From Pseudoalteromonas luteoviolacea (GTDB lineage: Bacteria; Pseudomonadota; Gammaproteobacteria; Enterobacterales; Alteromonadaceae), in assembly GCF_000814765.1 (NCBI RefSeq), contig NZ_JWIC01000010.1, forward strand, positions 568,001 through 632,000: 64,000 nt of DNA, written 5' to 3'. Within the stretch, counting starts at the first letter, position 1, and the number at the start of each line of letters is the position of its first letter. Below are positions 45,371 to 54,492 of the stretch, one piece after another. A model generated the notes under the pieces. It was not told where the DNA came from and made no database searches. It saw only the letters and a program-made list of their open reading frames with translations. Position numbers and translations under genes: made by a program.

Positions 45371-45925
45371 TTATCTCAATGCAAGGTGATGAATGGTGAT
45401 GGTCGCGTTGCCCCCTTCTTTATCTGTTAAGTCTGGGACAAAATACAGCGCAGATATGGAAGCACTCACAATCCCTTGGTCTTTCGACCAATTTGGGGTC
45501 CAATCGGGTCGAGCAAAATCAGATAAAGTCACTTCTCGTGTACTTGGCTGCGTCGCTTGCGGTAAGGTTACTTGGTAATGTGCATAACTCTTATCACCAG
45601 CACCGCCATACTCTTTTTGCGACAACTTGATCACCAACGGCTTATCACTTTGATAAGTCACTTCAATGTGTGATACACCGTTTAAGCTGCCTTGGGGAAT
45701 ATCATAAATCAGCTCTACCCATGAATTATTTTGCTTATCGACTCTAGGGACACGGTCAAACCCTATTTTGACACGTTTTTCTTGTACAAGAGGTTCATTT
45801 AAAATGACCTGACTGCCATGTGGATCAGTGGCATAACGCCAGTTTTTTGCATCGAATGAAGGGAGCGTTTGCACACTGCTACACCCCGCAAGTAATAAAC
45901 CACTGAAAAAAGAAATAGCGCGCAT
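45371..45925 (-). CDS. Lipoprotein of unknown function
   Basis: A 184-residue lipoprotein with lipobox LLLAGC at 10-15 and a mature part rich in beta strands. EVTYQSDKPLVIKLSQKEYG together with WVELIYDIPQGSL reads like a carbohydrate-binding or CIA30-like jelly-roll domain, but I do not recognise the family with confidence. AAGGAG lies 6 bases before the ATG. It is the same strand as the Cache/PAS kinase but upstream of it by 232 bases, so co-transcription is uncertain. Confidence 0.65.
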   Translation of the reverse strand: MRAISFFSGLLLAGCSSVQTLPSFDAKNWRYATDPHGSQVILNEPLVQEKRVKIGFDRVPRVDKQNNSWVELIYDIPQGSLNGVSHIEVTYQSDKPLVIKLSQKEYGGAGDKSYAHYQVTLPQATQPSTREVTLSDFARPDWTPNWSKDQGIVSASISALYFVPDLTDKEGGNATITIHHLALR

Positions 45926-46034
45926 TATGCTCTCCTTATGAATTGACGCGCTGATGATAATTCAAACAGCTTTTTTTAACAGAAAATTGCGGCTATTCCC
46001 AATGTCACGCCGTTCAATGACCAGCCTAAGTCCC

Positions 46035-46943
46035 TCAGTCGTCGCGCGCCACTGCAACTAATTGCTCTCGGAACCATTTAATTGCCTGTTCATCTTTATT
46101 TTTGATATGCCAATAGAGCTTCATCACATAACTGTCCATAGGGATCGGCGTTTCAAACTGTGAAATTGCAAATTGCGAGCTTATCGCATTAATGAATCTG
46201 CGTGGAGCAGTAAATATGGCATCGCTCTTTTCAACGATATAAGGGGCACTTAAAAAATTCGCAACCTTGTATTGCACCGTACGCGAAAGACCGAGTTCAT
46301 TGAGCGCGTCATCCACCATACCTCGGGTATCTTTGCCAGTGCCAGCAAGCAGATGAGGGAAGCGGCAAAACTTTTGCACATCCTGGGGCGTTAACAAAAT
46401 TGGGTGGTCATTTTTAACAACGGAGACAAAATCATCGCGATATAGGGTTGTCACCATCAAACTAGGATGACTCGACTCCACAACACTAATTGAAAAGTCC
46501 ACCTCACCACTTTCAATTTGACTTGCCAAACCACGTTTATCTAATTTAGTAAACACCACCCGAACTTGGGGGGCCACTTGCGCTAAATGTGTGATTAAGG
46601 CTGCAGATAAAGCCTGCTCCACAAGATCACTGGTGGCGATATAAAAGGTGCGGGTTGACGTTGTGGGATCAAACTGCTCTTGAAAAAGAATATTCTTTTC
46701 AAAATCATTGAGCCAGCGATTGAGTTGTGGTTTTAAGGTCTCCGCACGGGGGGTCATAACCAGCTGATTGCCCTGGCGGATCACCAATGAATCATTAAAA
46801 CTATGCCTTAGCTTTTTTAGCGTGTGACTCACCGCTGATTGCGTCAATCCTGCTCTCTCACCCGCTCGCGTTAGGTTTTTTGTTTCAAATATAATTTGCA
46901 ACAATCGCAATTGGTTTAATTCGATATCTGAAATATTAGCCAC
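46035..46943 (-). CDS. LysR-family transcription regulator
   Basis: A 302-residue LysR protein: N-terminal winged helix-turn-helix with NQLRLLQIIFETKNLTRAGE and GLTQSAVSHTLKKLR, then a substrate-binding domain (TFYIATSDLVEQALSAALIT onward). It starts at GTG and lies divergently 122 bases from a DJ-1-like gene, the usual layout for a LysR regulator and its target. The shared element listed at 46987 is its best candidate site. The inducer is unknown. Confidence 0.9.
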   Translation of the reverse strand: MANISDIELNQLRLLQIIFETKNLTRAGERAGLTQSAVSHTLKKLRHSFNDSLVIRQGNQLVMTPRAETLKPQLNRWLNDFEKNILFQEQFDPTTSTRTFYIATSDLVEQALSAALITHLAQVAPQVRVVFTKLDKRGLASQIESGEVDFSISVVESSHPSLMVTTLYRDDFVSVVKNDHPILLTPQDVQKFCRFPHLLAGTGKDTRGMVDDALNELGLSRTVQYKVANFLSAPYIVEKSDAIFTAPRRFINAISSQFAISQFETPIPMDSYVMKLYWHIKNKDEQAIKWFREQLVAVARDD

Positions 46944-46986
46944 GTACCCACCAAACTATTAATCATATTCATAACTATATTAAGGC

Positions 46987-47013
46987 AATTAATTTCATTA
47001 ATGAAGCTTAACT
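46987..47013 (+). promoter_or_regulatory. Candidate LysR box before the DJ-1 gene
   Basis: AATTAATTTCATTAAT, four free bases, then CTTAACT. The core ATTAAT-TTC-ATTAAT is symmetrical and fits a T-N11-A LysR box. The same 27-base arrangement recurs before the SDR gene at 48117, and both begin 75-79 bases before their ATG. This repetition is the evidence that it is functional. Confidence 0.65.
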
Positions 47014-47065
47014 TCTTAAGCTGTATCACAGCAAACGAATACACAGTTTAAGAATAGGATATACA

Positions 47066-47911
47066 ATGAAATTAAATACATTACTCGCACTTGGTACATT
47101 AACTTTAAGCCCTATTGCACTGGCTGATGACATTTTGGTTGTGATGTCAGATACCGCGCAAATGACATTAAAAAATGGCACTGAATACAAAACTGGTGTG
47201 TACCTTAACGAATTAATGGAACCTGTGAAGTTGTTCTTGGAAGCCGGACATACTCTGACCTTTGCCTCCCCTACAGGCATGGCACCCAGACTAGACCCGG
47301 TGTCTGACACCCCCGACCACTTTTTAGATACCAGCAAAGCCAATTACACTGCCCACAAAGCGTTATTCAATCAGTTGATGATTGACGATAAGACACAGAG
47401 TCCCGTGATCAGTTTCGCCCGAGTAGAGCAAATGGGCATTGAGCAGTTTGATGCCGTATTTGTACCAGGAGGCCACGCGCCACTTGGCGACCTTGTCGCT
47501 AACCCACAATTAGGTGAGTTTTTAAAACACTTTAACGCCACACAGAAACCGACCGGACTGGTGTGTCATGGCCCCGTAGCACTGCTCTCTGCCCTGCCAA
47601 ATGCCGCAGAATTTGAAGCACAAATGAAGCAAGGGGAAAAAGCCCAACCAGCTAAGGGCTGGATCTATGCAGATTATCAAATGACAACGTTTAGTAACTC
47701 CGAAGAGGCAGTGGCGACCCAGTACTACCTAGGTGGAGATGAGCTGCATTACTGGCCGCAAGATGCCTTAACAAAAGCAGGCGGTAATTACTCTCGCAGT
47801 GAGCAAGATTGGCACCCGCATATTGTTGTCGATCGCGAACTCATTACAGGTCAAAACAATAAGTCTTCTGTCGGTGTCGCAAAAGCGCTACTCAAACAGC
47901 TTGACCAATAA
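47066..47911 (+). CDS. DJ-1/PfpI family protein, exported
   Basis: A 281-residue member of the DJ-1/PfpI superfamily of the larger Hsp31-like type. The nucleophile elbow is GLVCHGPVALL, and the PGGHAPLGDL loop sits before it. The acidic residue that pairs with the Cys may be Glu in LNELMEPVKLF. The N-terminus (MKLNTLLALGTLTLSPIALA) is a signal peptide, so the protein is periplasmic, which is less usual. Known members include glyoxalases, chaperones and deglycases; which applies is unclear. The start is ATG with AGGAT. Confidence 0.87.
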   Translation: MKLNTLLALGTLTLSPIALADDILVVMSDTAQMTLKNGTEYKTGVYLNELMEPVKLFLEAGHTLTFASPTGMAPRLDPVSDTPDHFLDTSKANYTAHKALFNQLMIDDKTQSPVISFARVEQMGIEQFDAVFVPGGHAPLGDLVANPQLGEFLKHFNATQKPTGLVCHGPVALLSALPNAAEFEAQMKQGEKAQPAKGWIYADYQMTTFSNSEEAVATQYYLGGDELHYWPQDALTKAGGNYSRSEQDWHPHIVVDRELITGQNNKSSVGVAKALLKQLDQ

Positions 47912-47928
47912 ACCTGCTCTATTCTAAT

Positions 47929-47951
47929 AAGCGTGCCTCGGCACGCTTTTT
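47929..47951 (+). terminator. Intrinsic terminator after the DJ-1 gene
   Basis: A strong stem (AAGCGTGCC / GGCACGCTT) with a 2-base loop followed by TTT, 17 bases after the stop. It means the SDR gene needs its own promoter, which agrees with the repeated element found before it. Confidence 0.8.
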
Positions 47952-48086
47952 CTATTTCTGCTCCGCGATTTTCCCTCACCTTTGTCGTTACATTTTTATA
48001 TCAATGACCTTTTCCGTCTATCACGTATCTCTTTTACATTTGACTCATACAGCCTGGTCACTGCATCGCTTAAAACCCAGCTTATA

Positions 48087-48143
48087 AATTAATTTCATTC
48101 ATACCTAAATAAATGTAATTAATTTCATTAATAACCCTTAACT
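48087..48143 (+). promoter_or_regulatory. Tandem candidate LysR boxes before the SDR gene
   Basis: Two copies 30 bases apart. The second, AATTAATTTCATTAAT at 48117-48132 with CTTAACT at 48137-48143, matches the DJ-1 site base for base in both blocks and in their spacing. The first, at 48087-48102, is AATTAATTTCATTCAT (one change). The 30-base offset is close to three helical turns, so both would face the same side. Confidence 0.65.
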
Positions 48144-48191
48144 CGATAATCTAATCGCAATTCAATAGAGACCTAATTTTGGAGTAAAGAT

Positions 48192-49067
48192 ATGACACAA
48201 TCTGTTTTAGTTACTGGTTCTAACAGTGGTTTTGGTTACCTGATCGCAAACACCCTTGTACGCCAAGGTTTTAAAGTTGTTGGCACCATGCGTGACCCAC
48301 AAGGTCGCAATGCTTCGATTGCCAACGAACTCAAGTCAAATGGCGTTATTGTTATCGATATCGATGTCACCGATGATAACAGTGTCAATGAAGGCGTTGC
48401 GCTGGCTATCGAAAAAGCAGGGCACATCGACGTTGTTATCAATAACGCTGGTGTCGGCACCTTAGGCTGGCAAGAAAGCTTCGATATCGATGATTTCAAA
48501 AAGGTCTTTGACATCAATGTATTTGGCGTTCAGCGTATGACACGCGCTATTTTAGGGCATATGAAACAACGCGGCAGTGGCACCTTGATCCAAGTCTCGA
48601 GTATTTTAGGCCAATTTGTCCTCCCTTTTTTGGGCTCTTACAATGCCACCAAGCATGCCGTTGAAGGGTTAGCTGAAAACTATCGCGTTGAACTGTCGCA
48701 ATTTGGTATTCAATCACTGATTGTACAGCCAGGCGGATTTGGTACTGACTTCGGCGCAAACCTGCTGCGCTCAAGTGACCAAGCAGTGACAGCAAGTTAC
48801 GGCGAATTTGCAGATGCCCCCGAACAAATGTGGGCAGGTACGGAAGCAGGGCACGATGCAGACAATGCACCAAGTCCGCAAATGGTCGCAGATGCCGTGT
48901 TGAATTTACTACAAACGCCAGCATCGCAGCGCCCGTTTAGAACCACTGTTGACGGTTCTGGACTTAATCCTGTGATTGAAGCCACGAACCAAGCACGAGA
49001 AGCCGCAATGCAACATATTTACAAGCTGTATGATATGGCGCATTTGCTGAACTTAAAACAAGATTAA
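48192..49067 (+). CDS. Short-chain dehydrogenase/reductase
   Basis: Classical SDR of 291 residues. The nucleotide-binding TGSNSGFG lies at 8-15, NNAG at about 87-90, the catalytic Ser in QVSSILGQ and Tyr/Lys in YNATKHAVEG. The Arg in GTMRDPQG after strand 2 suggests NADP preference. Substrate is unknown. It has GGAG before the ATG and shares its upstream element with the DJ-1 gene, so both are probably controlled by the same LysR protein. Confidence 0.9.
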   Translation: MTQSVLVTGSNSGFGYLIANTLVRQGFKVVGTMRDPQGRNASIANELKSNGVIVIDIDVTDDNSVNEGVALAIEKAGHIDVVINNAGVGTLGWQESFDIDDFKKVFDINVFGVQRMTRAILGHMKQRGSGTLIQVSSILGQFVLPFLGSYNATKHAVEGLAENYRVELSQFGIQSLIVQPGGFGTDFGANLLRSSDQAVTASYGEFADAPEQMWAGTEAGHDADNAPSPQMVADAVLNLLQTPASQRPFRTTVDGSGLNPVIEATNQAREAAMQHIYKLYDMAHLLNLKQD

Positions 49068-49076
49068 TTGCTTTGG

Positions 49077-49105
49077 CCAAGTAACCTAGTGTTTAGGTTA
49101 CTTGG
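49077..49105. terminator. Bidirectional hairpin between the SDR and kinase genes
   Basis: A perfect 12-base-pair stem (CCAAGTAACCTA / TAGGTTACTTGG) with a 5-base loop, lying between the convergent stops. It lacks T-runs but can serve both sides. Confidence 0.5.
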
Positions 49106-49110
49106 TACCG

Positions 49111-51483
49111 TCATAAATTTAACTCTGTCATATGTTGCTTAAACACCGCTTCCAGCTCATCCATTTTAAATGGTTTACCAAGGTGGCCATTCATGCCAAT
49201 CTCCAGATACTTGTCCACCTCAGACTGCATGACATTGGCTGTCAGCGCGACAATTTTCAACTGCTCAGCAGAGTACACTGCTCGAATTCGTTTTGTCGCT
49301 TCAACGCCATCCATAACTGGCATTTGAATATCCATAAACACAATATCAAAATCCGCGTTTTGATGCGTAATTATGTCAACCGCTGCTTTACCATCTTCCG
49401 CTACTTCCACCGACACACCTGAAATGCGGCTGAGTAATTTTAGCGCGACAATGCGATTAATTTCGTTGTCCTCCACTAATAAAACTCGCATACAGCCGCC
49501 CTGTAATATATCCGAATTGGGTGTATCCGGTTTCGTACTGCCACCTGACTGACCTGCAGCTTGAGTAGTGGCCTCTACGGACCTATGAGTCGCTATTTCA
49601 GATTGGCTGATTTGTTTAGCATCACTCAGTGCGTCGATTAAATCTCTTTTAAGTAATGGCTTGTATAGAATAGGAAAGTCAGACTCTGTTTGAATACTCT
49701 CCCGTGTATGCGCGGTGTATACCACAACACGATCAGGTAAGCTGCCACTGTCGCTCAGCTTTGCAAGTAACTCGTTGGCATGGCAGTCAGGTAAAATCCA
49801 GTCCACCAACAGTATATCAAACGCCTGACCACGTAATGCCGCTTGTGCATCCTCACCACTGCTCACTCCGCTTACTTGTAACCCTATTGAGCGTGCGATA
49901 TTTTGGCTGATCTCCAAATAAATAGGATCATCTTCAACAATTAATATCGAGCCAGACAATTGAATTTGTTCAGGCTCTTCAACCTCTTCAGTTATCACAC
50001 ACAGCGGTAATTTAACAGTAAACTTTGATCCCTTGCCAAGCTCACTCTCTACCTCTAACACTCCACCCATAAGTTCTGTTAGCAGTTTACAAATTGTCAG
50101 TCCCAACCCCGTCCCGCCGTATTTACGGGTTGTGGAGGACTCAGCTTGAGTAAACCGCTCGAACAACATGTCGACTTTATCGGGCGCAATACCAATGCCA
50201 GTATCTGTGATAGAAATGGCTACCCAACACGTGTCTCCTTGCTGTTTTTCTTGCTGAACACTCAAAGTAATCGAACCATCTTCAGTAAACTTAACCGCAT
50301 TTGATGCAAAGTTCAGCATGATTTGATTAATTCTAACTGGATCTCCGACGTACTGTTTACTCAATGTGGGGGCTAAATCGAAAACCAATTTAACCCCTTT
50401 GGTATTTGCAAGTGGTGTGATTAAAGAACGTAAATTGTCTAATAAGTCTTCAAATTGAAAAGGGACGCGCTCAATGTGCAATTTTTTCGACTCAATCTTT
50501 GAAAAGTCTAAAATATCATTGATGATGGTCGTCAGTGCATTAGCTGAAAAGCGCACTTTTTCTAAGTAATTTCGCTGTACTCCGGTCAATTCGGTGGTCA
50601 AAAGAATATCTGTCAGTCCCAAAATACCATTCATTGGAGTGCGTATTTCATGAGACATGTTTGATACAAACAGAGATTTCGTTTCGGCAGCTTGATTAGC
50701 CATCATATTGGCTTGTTTAAGGTCAATTAATAGCCTTGCTAGTGCAAGAATAATCAATAAGAAACTTACACAAAGCAGCATCAACACAGCCCGCATCATG
50801 TGCCACCTTGTTTCATTCATTGAATGCACTAAGGTATTAATATCTCGCAAGATCACCGTTGATATATTACTTTGCTGAATAGGCACCAGTAGATTGGAGG
50901 CTTTGAGTGCATTATCTAACACAAATTCGATATGTAAACGGAGTACTCTGAGGCGCGGTACATTAGATTCTAAGTTTTGAATTTGAGGCACTAATATTGA
51001 CAGCTCATTGTGAACTCGATCGATTACTGGTAGTGAGTTGGTCACATGTAGGTTGGATATTAATGCGGTGCAGCGGCTTAATAAAACTTGTACATCCGCA
51101 TCAAACTCAGATTTATCCAATGCCAACTTGGCGATATAACGATAGGACGTTTTCAACATCGAAGCCAATTGCATATACGTGTCGATGGTACTTTTGAACG
51201 ACCCCAATGCACTCGAGAGCTCTGTATTTAACCGCTCATTGCGCTCTAGTTCATTAATCAAACGTTCAAATTCAAGTTGCTTTTGTGCATGCCTGTCAAA
51301 ATGATAAACGTTACGGTCCATTGCCGAAAAGGTCTCCAACGATAATTCAGTGGCAACCCCTTGCATCTGCCGCTTAATGTGTAACTCCTGCTGCTGATGC
51401 TGCGCCATGAAATACCCTTCAATGGCTTGCGAACCAAAAAACCAAATCAACAACAGTAAACACCCTTCTATTAAATATTTCAC
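49111..51483 (-). CDS. Hybrid sensor histidine kinase with two receivers
   Basis: Membrane-bound kinase of 790 residues. Two helices (LIEGCLLLLIWFFGSQAI and VLMLLCVSFLLIILALARLL) frame a roughly 200-residue helical periplasmic domain. Then come HisKA (FVSNMSHEIRTPMNGILG), HATPase (NFASNAVKFTEDG, DTGIGIAPDK, GGTGLGLTIC), receiver 1 (LIVEDDPIYL, DILLVDWILPD) and receiver 2 (VLLVEDNEINR, IVFMDIQMPVMDG, GKPFKMDEL). There is no Hpt domain, so phosphate would have to pass through a separate one. The start is GTG, overlapping the peroxidase stop by 4 bases (GTGA), which ties the two genes together. Confidence 0.92.
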   Translation of the reverse strand: MKYLIEGCLLLLIWFFGSQAIEGYFMAQHQQQELHIKRQMQGVATELSLETFSAMDRNVYHFDRHAQKQLEFERLINELERNERLNTELSSALGSFKSTIDTYMQLASMLKTSYRYIAKLALDKSEFDADVQVLLSRCTALISNLHVTNSLPVIDRVHNELSILVPQIQNLESNVPRLRVLRLHIEFVLDNALKASNLLVPIQQSNISTVILRDINTLVHSMNETRWHMMRAVLMLLCVSFLLIILALARLLIDLKQANMMANQAAETKSLFVSNMSHEIRTPMNGILGLTDILLTTELTGVQRNYLEKVRFSANALTTIINDILDFSKIESKKLHIERVPFQFEDLLDNLRSLITPLANTKGVKLVFDLAPTLSKQYVGDPVRINQIMLNFASNAVKFTEDGSITLSVQQEKQQGDTCWVAISITDTGIGIAPDKVDMLFERFTQAESSTTRKYGGTGLGLTICKLLTELMGGVLEVESELGKGSKFTVKLPLCVITEEVEEPEQIQLSGSILIVEDDPIYLEISQNIARSIGLQVSGVSSGEDAQAALRGQAFDILLVDWILPDCHANELLAKLSDSGSLPDRVVVYTAHTRESIQTESDFPILYKPLLKRDLIDALSDAKQISQSEIATHRSVEATTQAAGQSGGSTKPDTPNSDILQGGCMRVLLVEDNEINRIVALKLLSRISGVSVEVAEDGKAAVDIITHQNADFDIVFMDIQMPVMDGVEATKRIRAVYSAEQLKIVALTANVMQSEVDKYLEIGMNGHLGKPFKMDELEAVFKQHMTELNL

Positions 51484-52511
51484 TCCGCTAAAGACCTCGG
51501 CAAGTCACCAGAGAATGATTGCAGTAATGCCTCTATGTCTGCAACGTCCTCATCGCTTAAATCTAAACCCAGCTGACCTCTGGCCATGATCCGGATCGCA
51601 TCAGACAAGTTGTCCACTGAACCATTGTGAAAATAGGGCGCAGTCAAAGCAACATTTCGTAAACTCGGTACTTTAAATACAAATTTATCCTGTGGGTTTT
51701 GTGTCACTTCAAAACGACCTACATCATCTAACAATTGCTCAGGCACTTGATCTAAGCGGCCCACTTTTTGGTATAAATTGCCACCAATATTACGGCCTTG
51801 GTGACACGTCACACAGCCATAAGACACAAACTTTTCATACCCGCGCTGCTGTTGTGAGGTGAGTGCGTCGGCTTTCCCCAATAAGAAATCATCAATTGGC
51901 GTATTTTGAGAAATAAGCGACGCTTCAAAAGCCACAATCGCTTTTATGATATTTTCTACGGTAATGCCATCATTTGAAACCGCACTGAAACTTTTTACAA
52001 AGCCTGGCTGCGCATTTAATTTTTCGATTACCGCTTGCCAATTGGTGCCCATTTCCATTGGGTTATGGATAGGCTCCGGAGTTTGAGACTCTAAATTAGG
52101 GCTGCGACCATCCCAAAATTGACGAAAATTAAGGACAGAATTGATCACCGTTGGAGAGTTGCGCTCTCCCAACTGCTGTTTAATACCGACAGACACAGAA
52201 AACCCATCATCCCCACCGTTATACAAGTCGTGGCATGATGCGCAGGAAACCGTATTATCAGAAGACAACAATGGACTTTTAAATAAGGCTTTACCTAATT
52301 GTGCCCATGCAACATCGTATTGCTTCACTATAGGTAAAGGCTGGATAGGCGCATCTACTTTGCGCTCTTGATAGACGACCTCAGTAGAATGCACTTCGAC
52401 GACATCTTGTTGCCAATGATGGCGTTGCTGAGCCGATTTAAACTGAAGTGCCAGTACCAGTAATATCGCAGCGAGCATGATGGTAACAAGCACGATATAT
52501 TTACTACTCAT
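51480..52511 (-). CDS. Di-haem cytochrome c peroxidase/MauG family protein
   Basis: A 343-residue protein with an N-terminal membrane anchor (YIVLVTIMLAAILLVLALQF) and two c-type haem sites, CASCHD and CVTCHQ. Around them are GQLGERNSPTVINSVLN-like KQQLGERNSPTVINS, FWDGRSPNLESQ and FKVPSLRNVALTAPYFHNGS, the blocks of bacterial di-haem peroxidases. It would reduce peroxide in the periplasm or modify a protein as MauG does. It comes first in a two-gene unit with the hybrid kinase. Confidence 0.92.
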   Translation of the reverse strand: MSSKYIVLVTIMLAAILLVLALQFKSAQQRHHWQQDVVEVHSTEVVYQERKVDAPIQPLPIVKQYDVAWAQLGKALFKSPLLSSDNTVSCASCHDLYNGGDDGFSVSVGIKQQLGERNSPTVINSVLNFRQFWDGRSPNLESQTPEPIHNPMEMGTNWQAVIEKLNAQPGFVKSFSAVSNDGITVENIIKAIVAFEASLISQNTPIDDFLLGKADALTSQQQRGYEKFVSYGCVTCHQGRNIGGNLYQKVGRLDQVPEQLLDDVGRFEVTQNPQDKFVFKVPSLRNVALTAPYFHNGSVDNLSDAIRIMARGQLGLDLSDEDVADIEALLQSFSGDLPRSLAE

Positions 52512-52965
52512 TTCAGCATCCTTGAAACACCTTAGACTGGTTGACTATTCATCCAAGTATAGACAGTCAACCATAAAGTCACTGAAAATTTTCATCCACC
52601 AAGCATTGGCTTTCTAGATACGAATAGCACCTTTTCAAATGACATAAAATACCTTCCATGACCGTCATGAAAGAAGTCGATTGTTAAAACAATCGGGTAC
52701 AGACGTCATACTTTTAGATAGAGATGCTATTGCAAGCCATGCGGGGGAGTGATTGAATAATGTCTCACTGAGCATCCAATATAGCGTGCACTCACGCAAC
52801 AAATTAACCCCCTATTAAATACACTTAAACCAAAAAACATAAAAAAACAGTCGGATATATAGCATTTACTGTAACCCACTGCCTCTATCACTTGCTTAAA
52901 TAGCAACAAACCTTATAATTGCGAACAATTTTTATTACGAATAAAAACGAAGAAAAGGAAATACT
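52512..52965 (+). other. Divergent intergenic region before fecI
   Basis: The 454 bases have no credible gene. Near the fecI side, TGCGAACAATTTTTA at 52920-52934 matches 10 of 14 informative bases of a 7-1-7 Fur box and lies where a Fur site would be expected for an iron-starvation sigma gene. I saw nothing else of note. Confidence 0.3.
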
Positions 52966-53463
52966 TTGCAAATCAACTCTTTGTACCAAGATCATCACTC
53001 CTGGTTACGTCAATTTTTGTATGGCAAGCTCAACTGTCAAGCCCAAGCAGCAGATATTGCACAAGACACTTTTCTTAGGTTGCTGAATAAACAAGCTGCA
53101 AATAAATTGGAGCCTATCCACTCCCCAAGGGCTTACTTGACGACATTGGCAACAGGCCTAGTGAATAATCATTGGCGCAGACAATCTATTGAGCAAGCTT
53201 ACCTCGAAACGCTAGCTCAACAGCCCGAGCATATGGCCCCGAGTCCCGAGGCACAACAGATGATTATCCACACCTTAGAGCAGCTCTCCTTGGTGTTGGA
53301 AAAATTACCACAGCGTGTCAGGCAAGTATTTATCATGGCCAGAATTGATGGTTTAGCCTATAAAGACATTGCTACGCAATTAGGTATCAGCGTCAATATG
53401 GTTCAAAAGGCCATGTGCAAGGCAATATTGGCATGTGTTGAAGTACAAAGTGAGTCAATGTAA
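52966..53463 (+). CDS. FecI-type ECF sigma factor
   Basis: Iron-starvation type sigma factor of 165 residues. Region 2 is LYQDHHSWLRQFLYGKLNCQ with AADIAQDTFLRLL; region 4 is LEKLPQRVRQVFIMARIDGL with YKDIATQLGISVNMVQKAM. The first codon is TTG at 52966, with AAGGAA 5 bases before it; no ATG or GTG fits the N-terminus of the family. It is followed at once by a fecR gene and a receptor with a signalling domain, the cell-surface signalling trio. Confidence 0.92.
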   Translation: MQINSLYQDHHSWLRQFLYGKLNCQAQAADIAQDTFLRLLNKQAANKLEPIHSPRAYLTTLATGLVNNHWRRQSIEQAYLETLAQQPEHMAPSPEAQQMIIHTLEQLSLVLEKLPQRVRQVFIMARIDGLAYKDIATQLGISVNMVQKAMCKAILACVEVQSESM

Positions 53464-53467
53464 CGCC

Positions 53468-54385
53468 ATGCCGTTAACGCAGTCAGCAATAGAACAAGCC
53501 GTTGACTGGTATGTGCAACAAGAAGCACAGTCACTGTCACTGGCTCAAAAACAAGCTTTCGTTCAATGGCTGGAAGCGGATCCTGCGCATCAGAAAGCAT
53601 GGCAACAAGTCAGTCACTCACAGCAAATGTTTTCAAACCTTCCACTGTCAGGTCAACAGTCACTCGGTACACTATCTAAAGCAGATCAGAGCCGCCGTCA
53701 TATCTTAAAGTCAATTGCAGCCCTTTCAATATCAAGTTGGTTCACCTGGCGTTATCAAAAAGAGTTGGGGATCAGTGCCAAATTAGCCGATCACCATGCG
53801 CAAGTTGGCGAGCAACTTCAATTAACGCATTTAGCACAAGCCAGCATTACCCTCAATACACATAGCGCCATAAACTTAGACGCAAACACACTATGGCTCA
53901 AATATGGTGAAGCGCATATTGTGTGCCAAATAGCCATGGTCATCTCTAGTCCTCATTGTCACTTCAATGCTGAGTCCGGCGATGAATTCATTCTCTTTGA
54001 TGACGCTAAGCAAGTGCGTTTTAGCGCCCTAAGCAAACGTTTTGATATTGTTGCAAATGGACAAAAGTACACCGTAGACAAAAACCATACACTCATTGCC
54101 GAGCGCAGTGGTACTCATATTGTTGAAACACCAAGACATATGACAAGCTGGACCAAAGGCATGCTCAGTGTGTCTCAAATGCCGCTTAACCAATTTATTG
54201 CAGAACTGTCTCGCTATTTAAATGGCAGCATCAGAGTGGCCCCCGCTGCTGCGCAATTACATATTAGTGGCACTTTTTCGCTGGCCGATCCCAAACAAAT
54301 CCTATCGCAAATACTCAGCACCTTCCCAGAACTGACACTCAATGGGGTCCCAAATGTTTGGCAAGTAATTAATAAAAAACCATAA
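53468..54385 (+). CDS. FecR-type anti-sigma/signalling protein
   Basis: Inner-membrane protein that relays the receptor signal to FecI. The cytoplasmic N-terminal domain (DUF4880) has QSAIEQAVDWYVQQEAQSLS and WLEADPAHQKAWQQV. A membrane segment (ILKSIAALSISSWFTW) is at about 78-93. The periplasmic FecR domain follows, ending with an STN-like fold (PLNQFIAELSRYL, LHISGTFSLADPKQ). I start it at the ATG 4 bases after the fecI stop; an upstream TTG at 53435 would overlap fecI. Confidence 0.9.
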   Translation: MPLTQSAIEQAVDWYVQQEAQSLSLAQKQAFVQWLEADPAHQKAWQQVSHSQQMFSNLPLSGQQSLGTLSKADQSRRHILKSIAALSISSWFTWRYQKELGISAKLADHHAQVGEQLQLTHLAQASITLNTHSAINLDANTLWLKYGEAHIVCQIAMVISSPHCHFNAESGDEFILFDDAKQVRFSALSKRFDIVANGQKYTVDKNHTLIAERSGTHIVETPRHMTSWTKGMLSVSQMPLNQFIAELSRYLNGSIRVAPAAAQLHISGTFSLADPKQILSQILSTFPELTLNGVPNVWQVINKKP

Positions 54386-54492
54386 ATTTCAATACATTAA
54401 AATTATTTTTAAAAATATATTAAAAAACTTGGCAGATTTTGGCTGCTCGCGGGGCATAGAGAGTGACACATTATTTTAAACTAAGGAAAATC

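Noticed and set aside
52727..52909. 60-codon frame on the minus strand in the gap before fecI
   Set aside because: No ribosome site, no recognisable pattern and no neighbour to support it.
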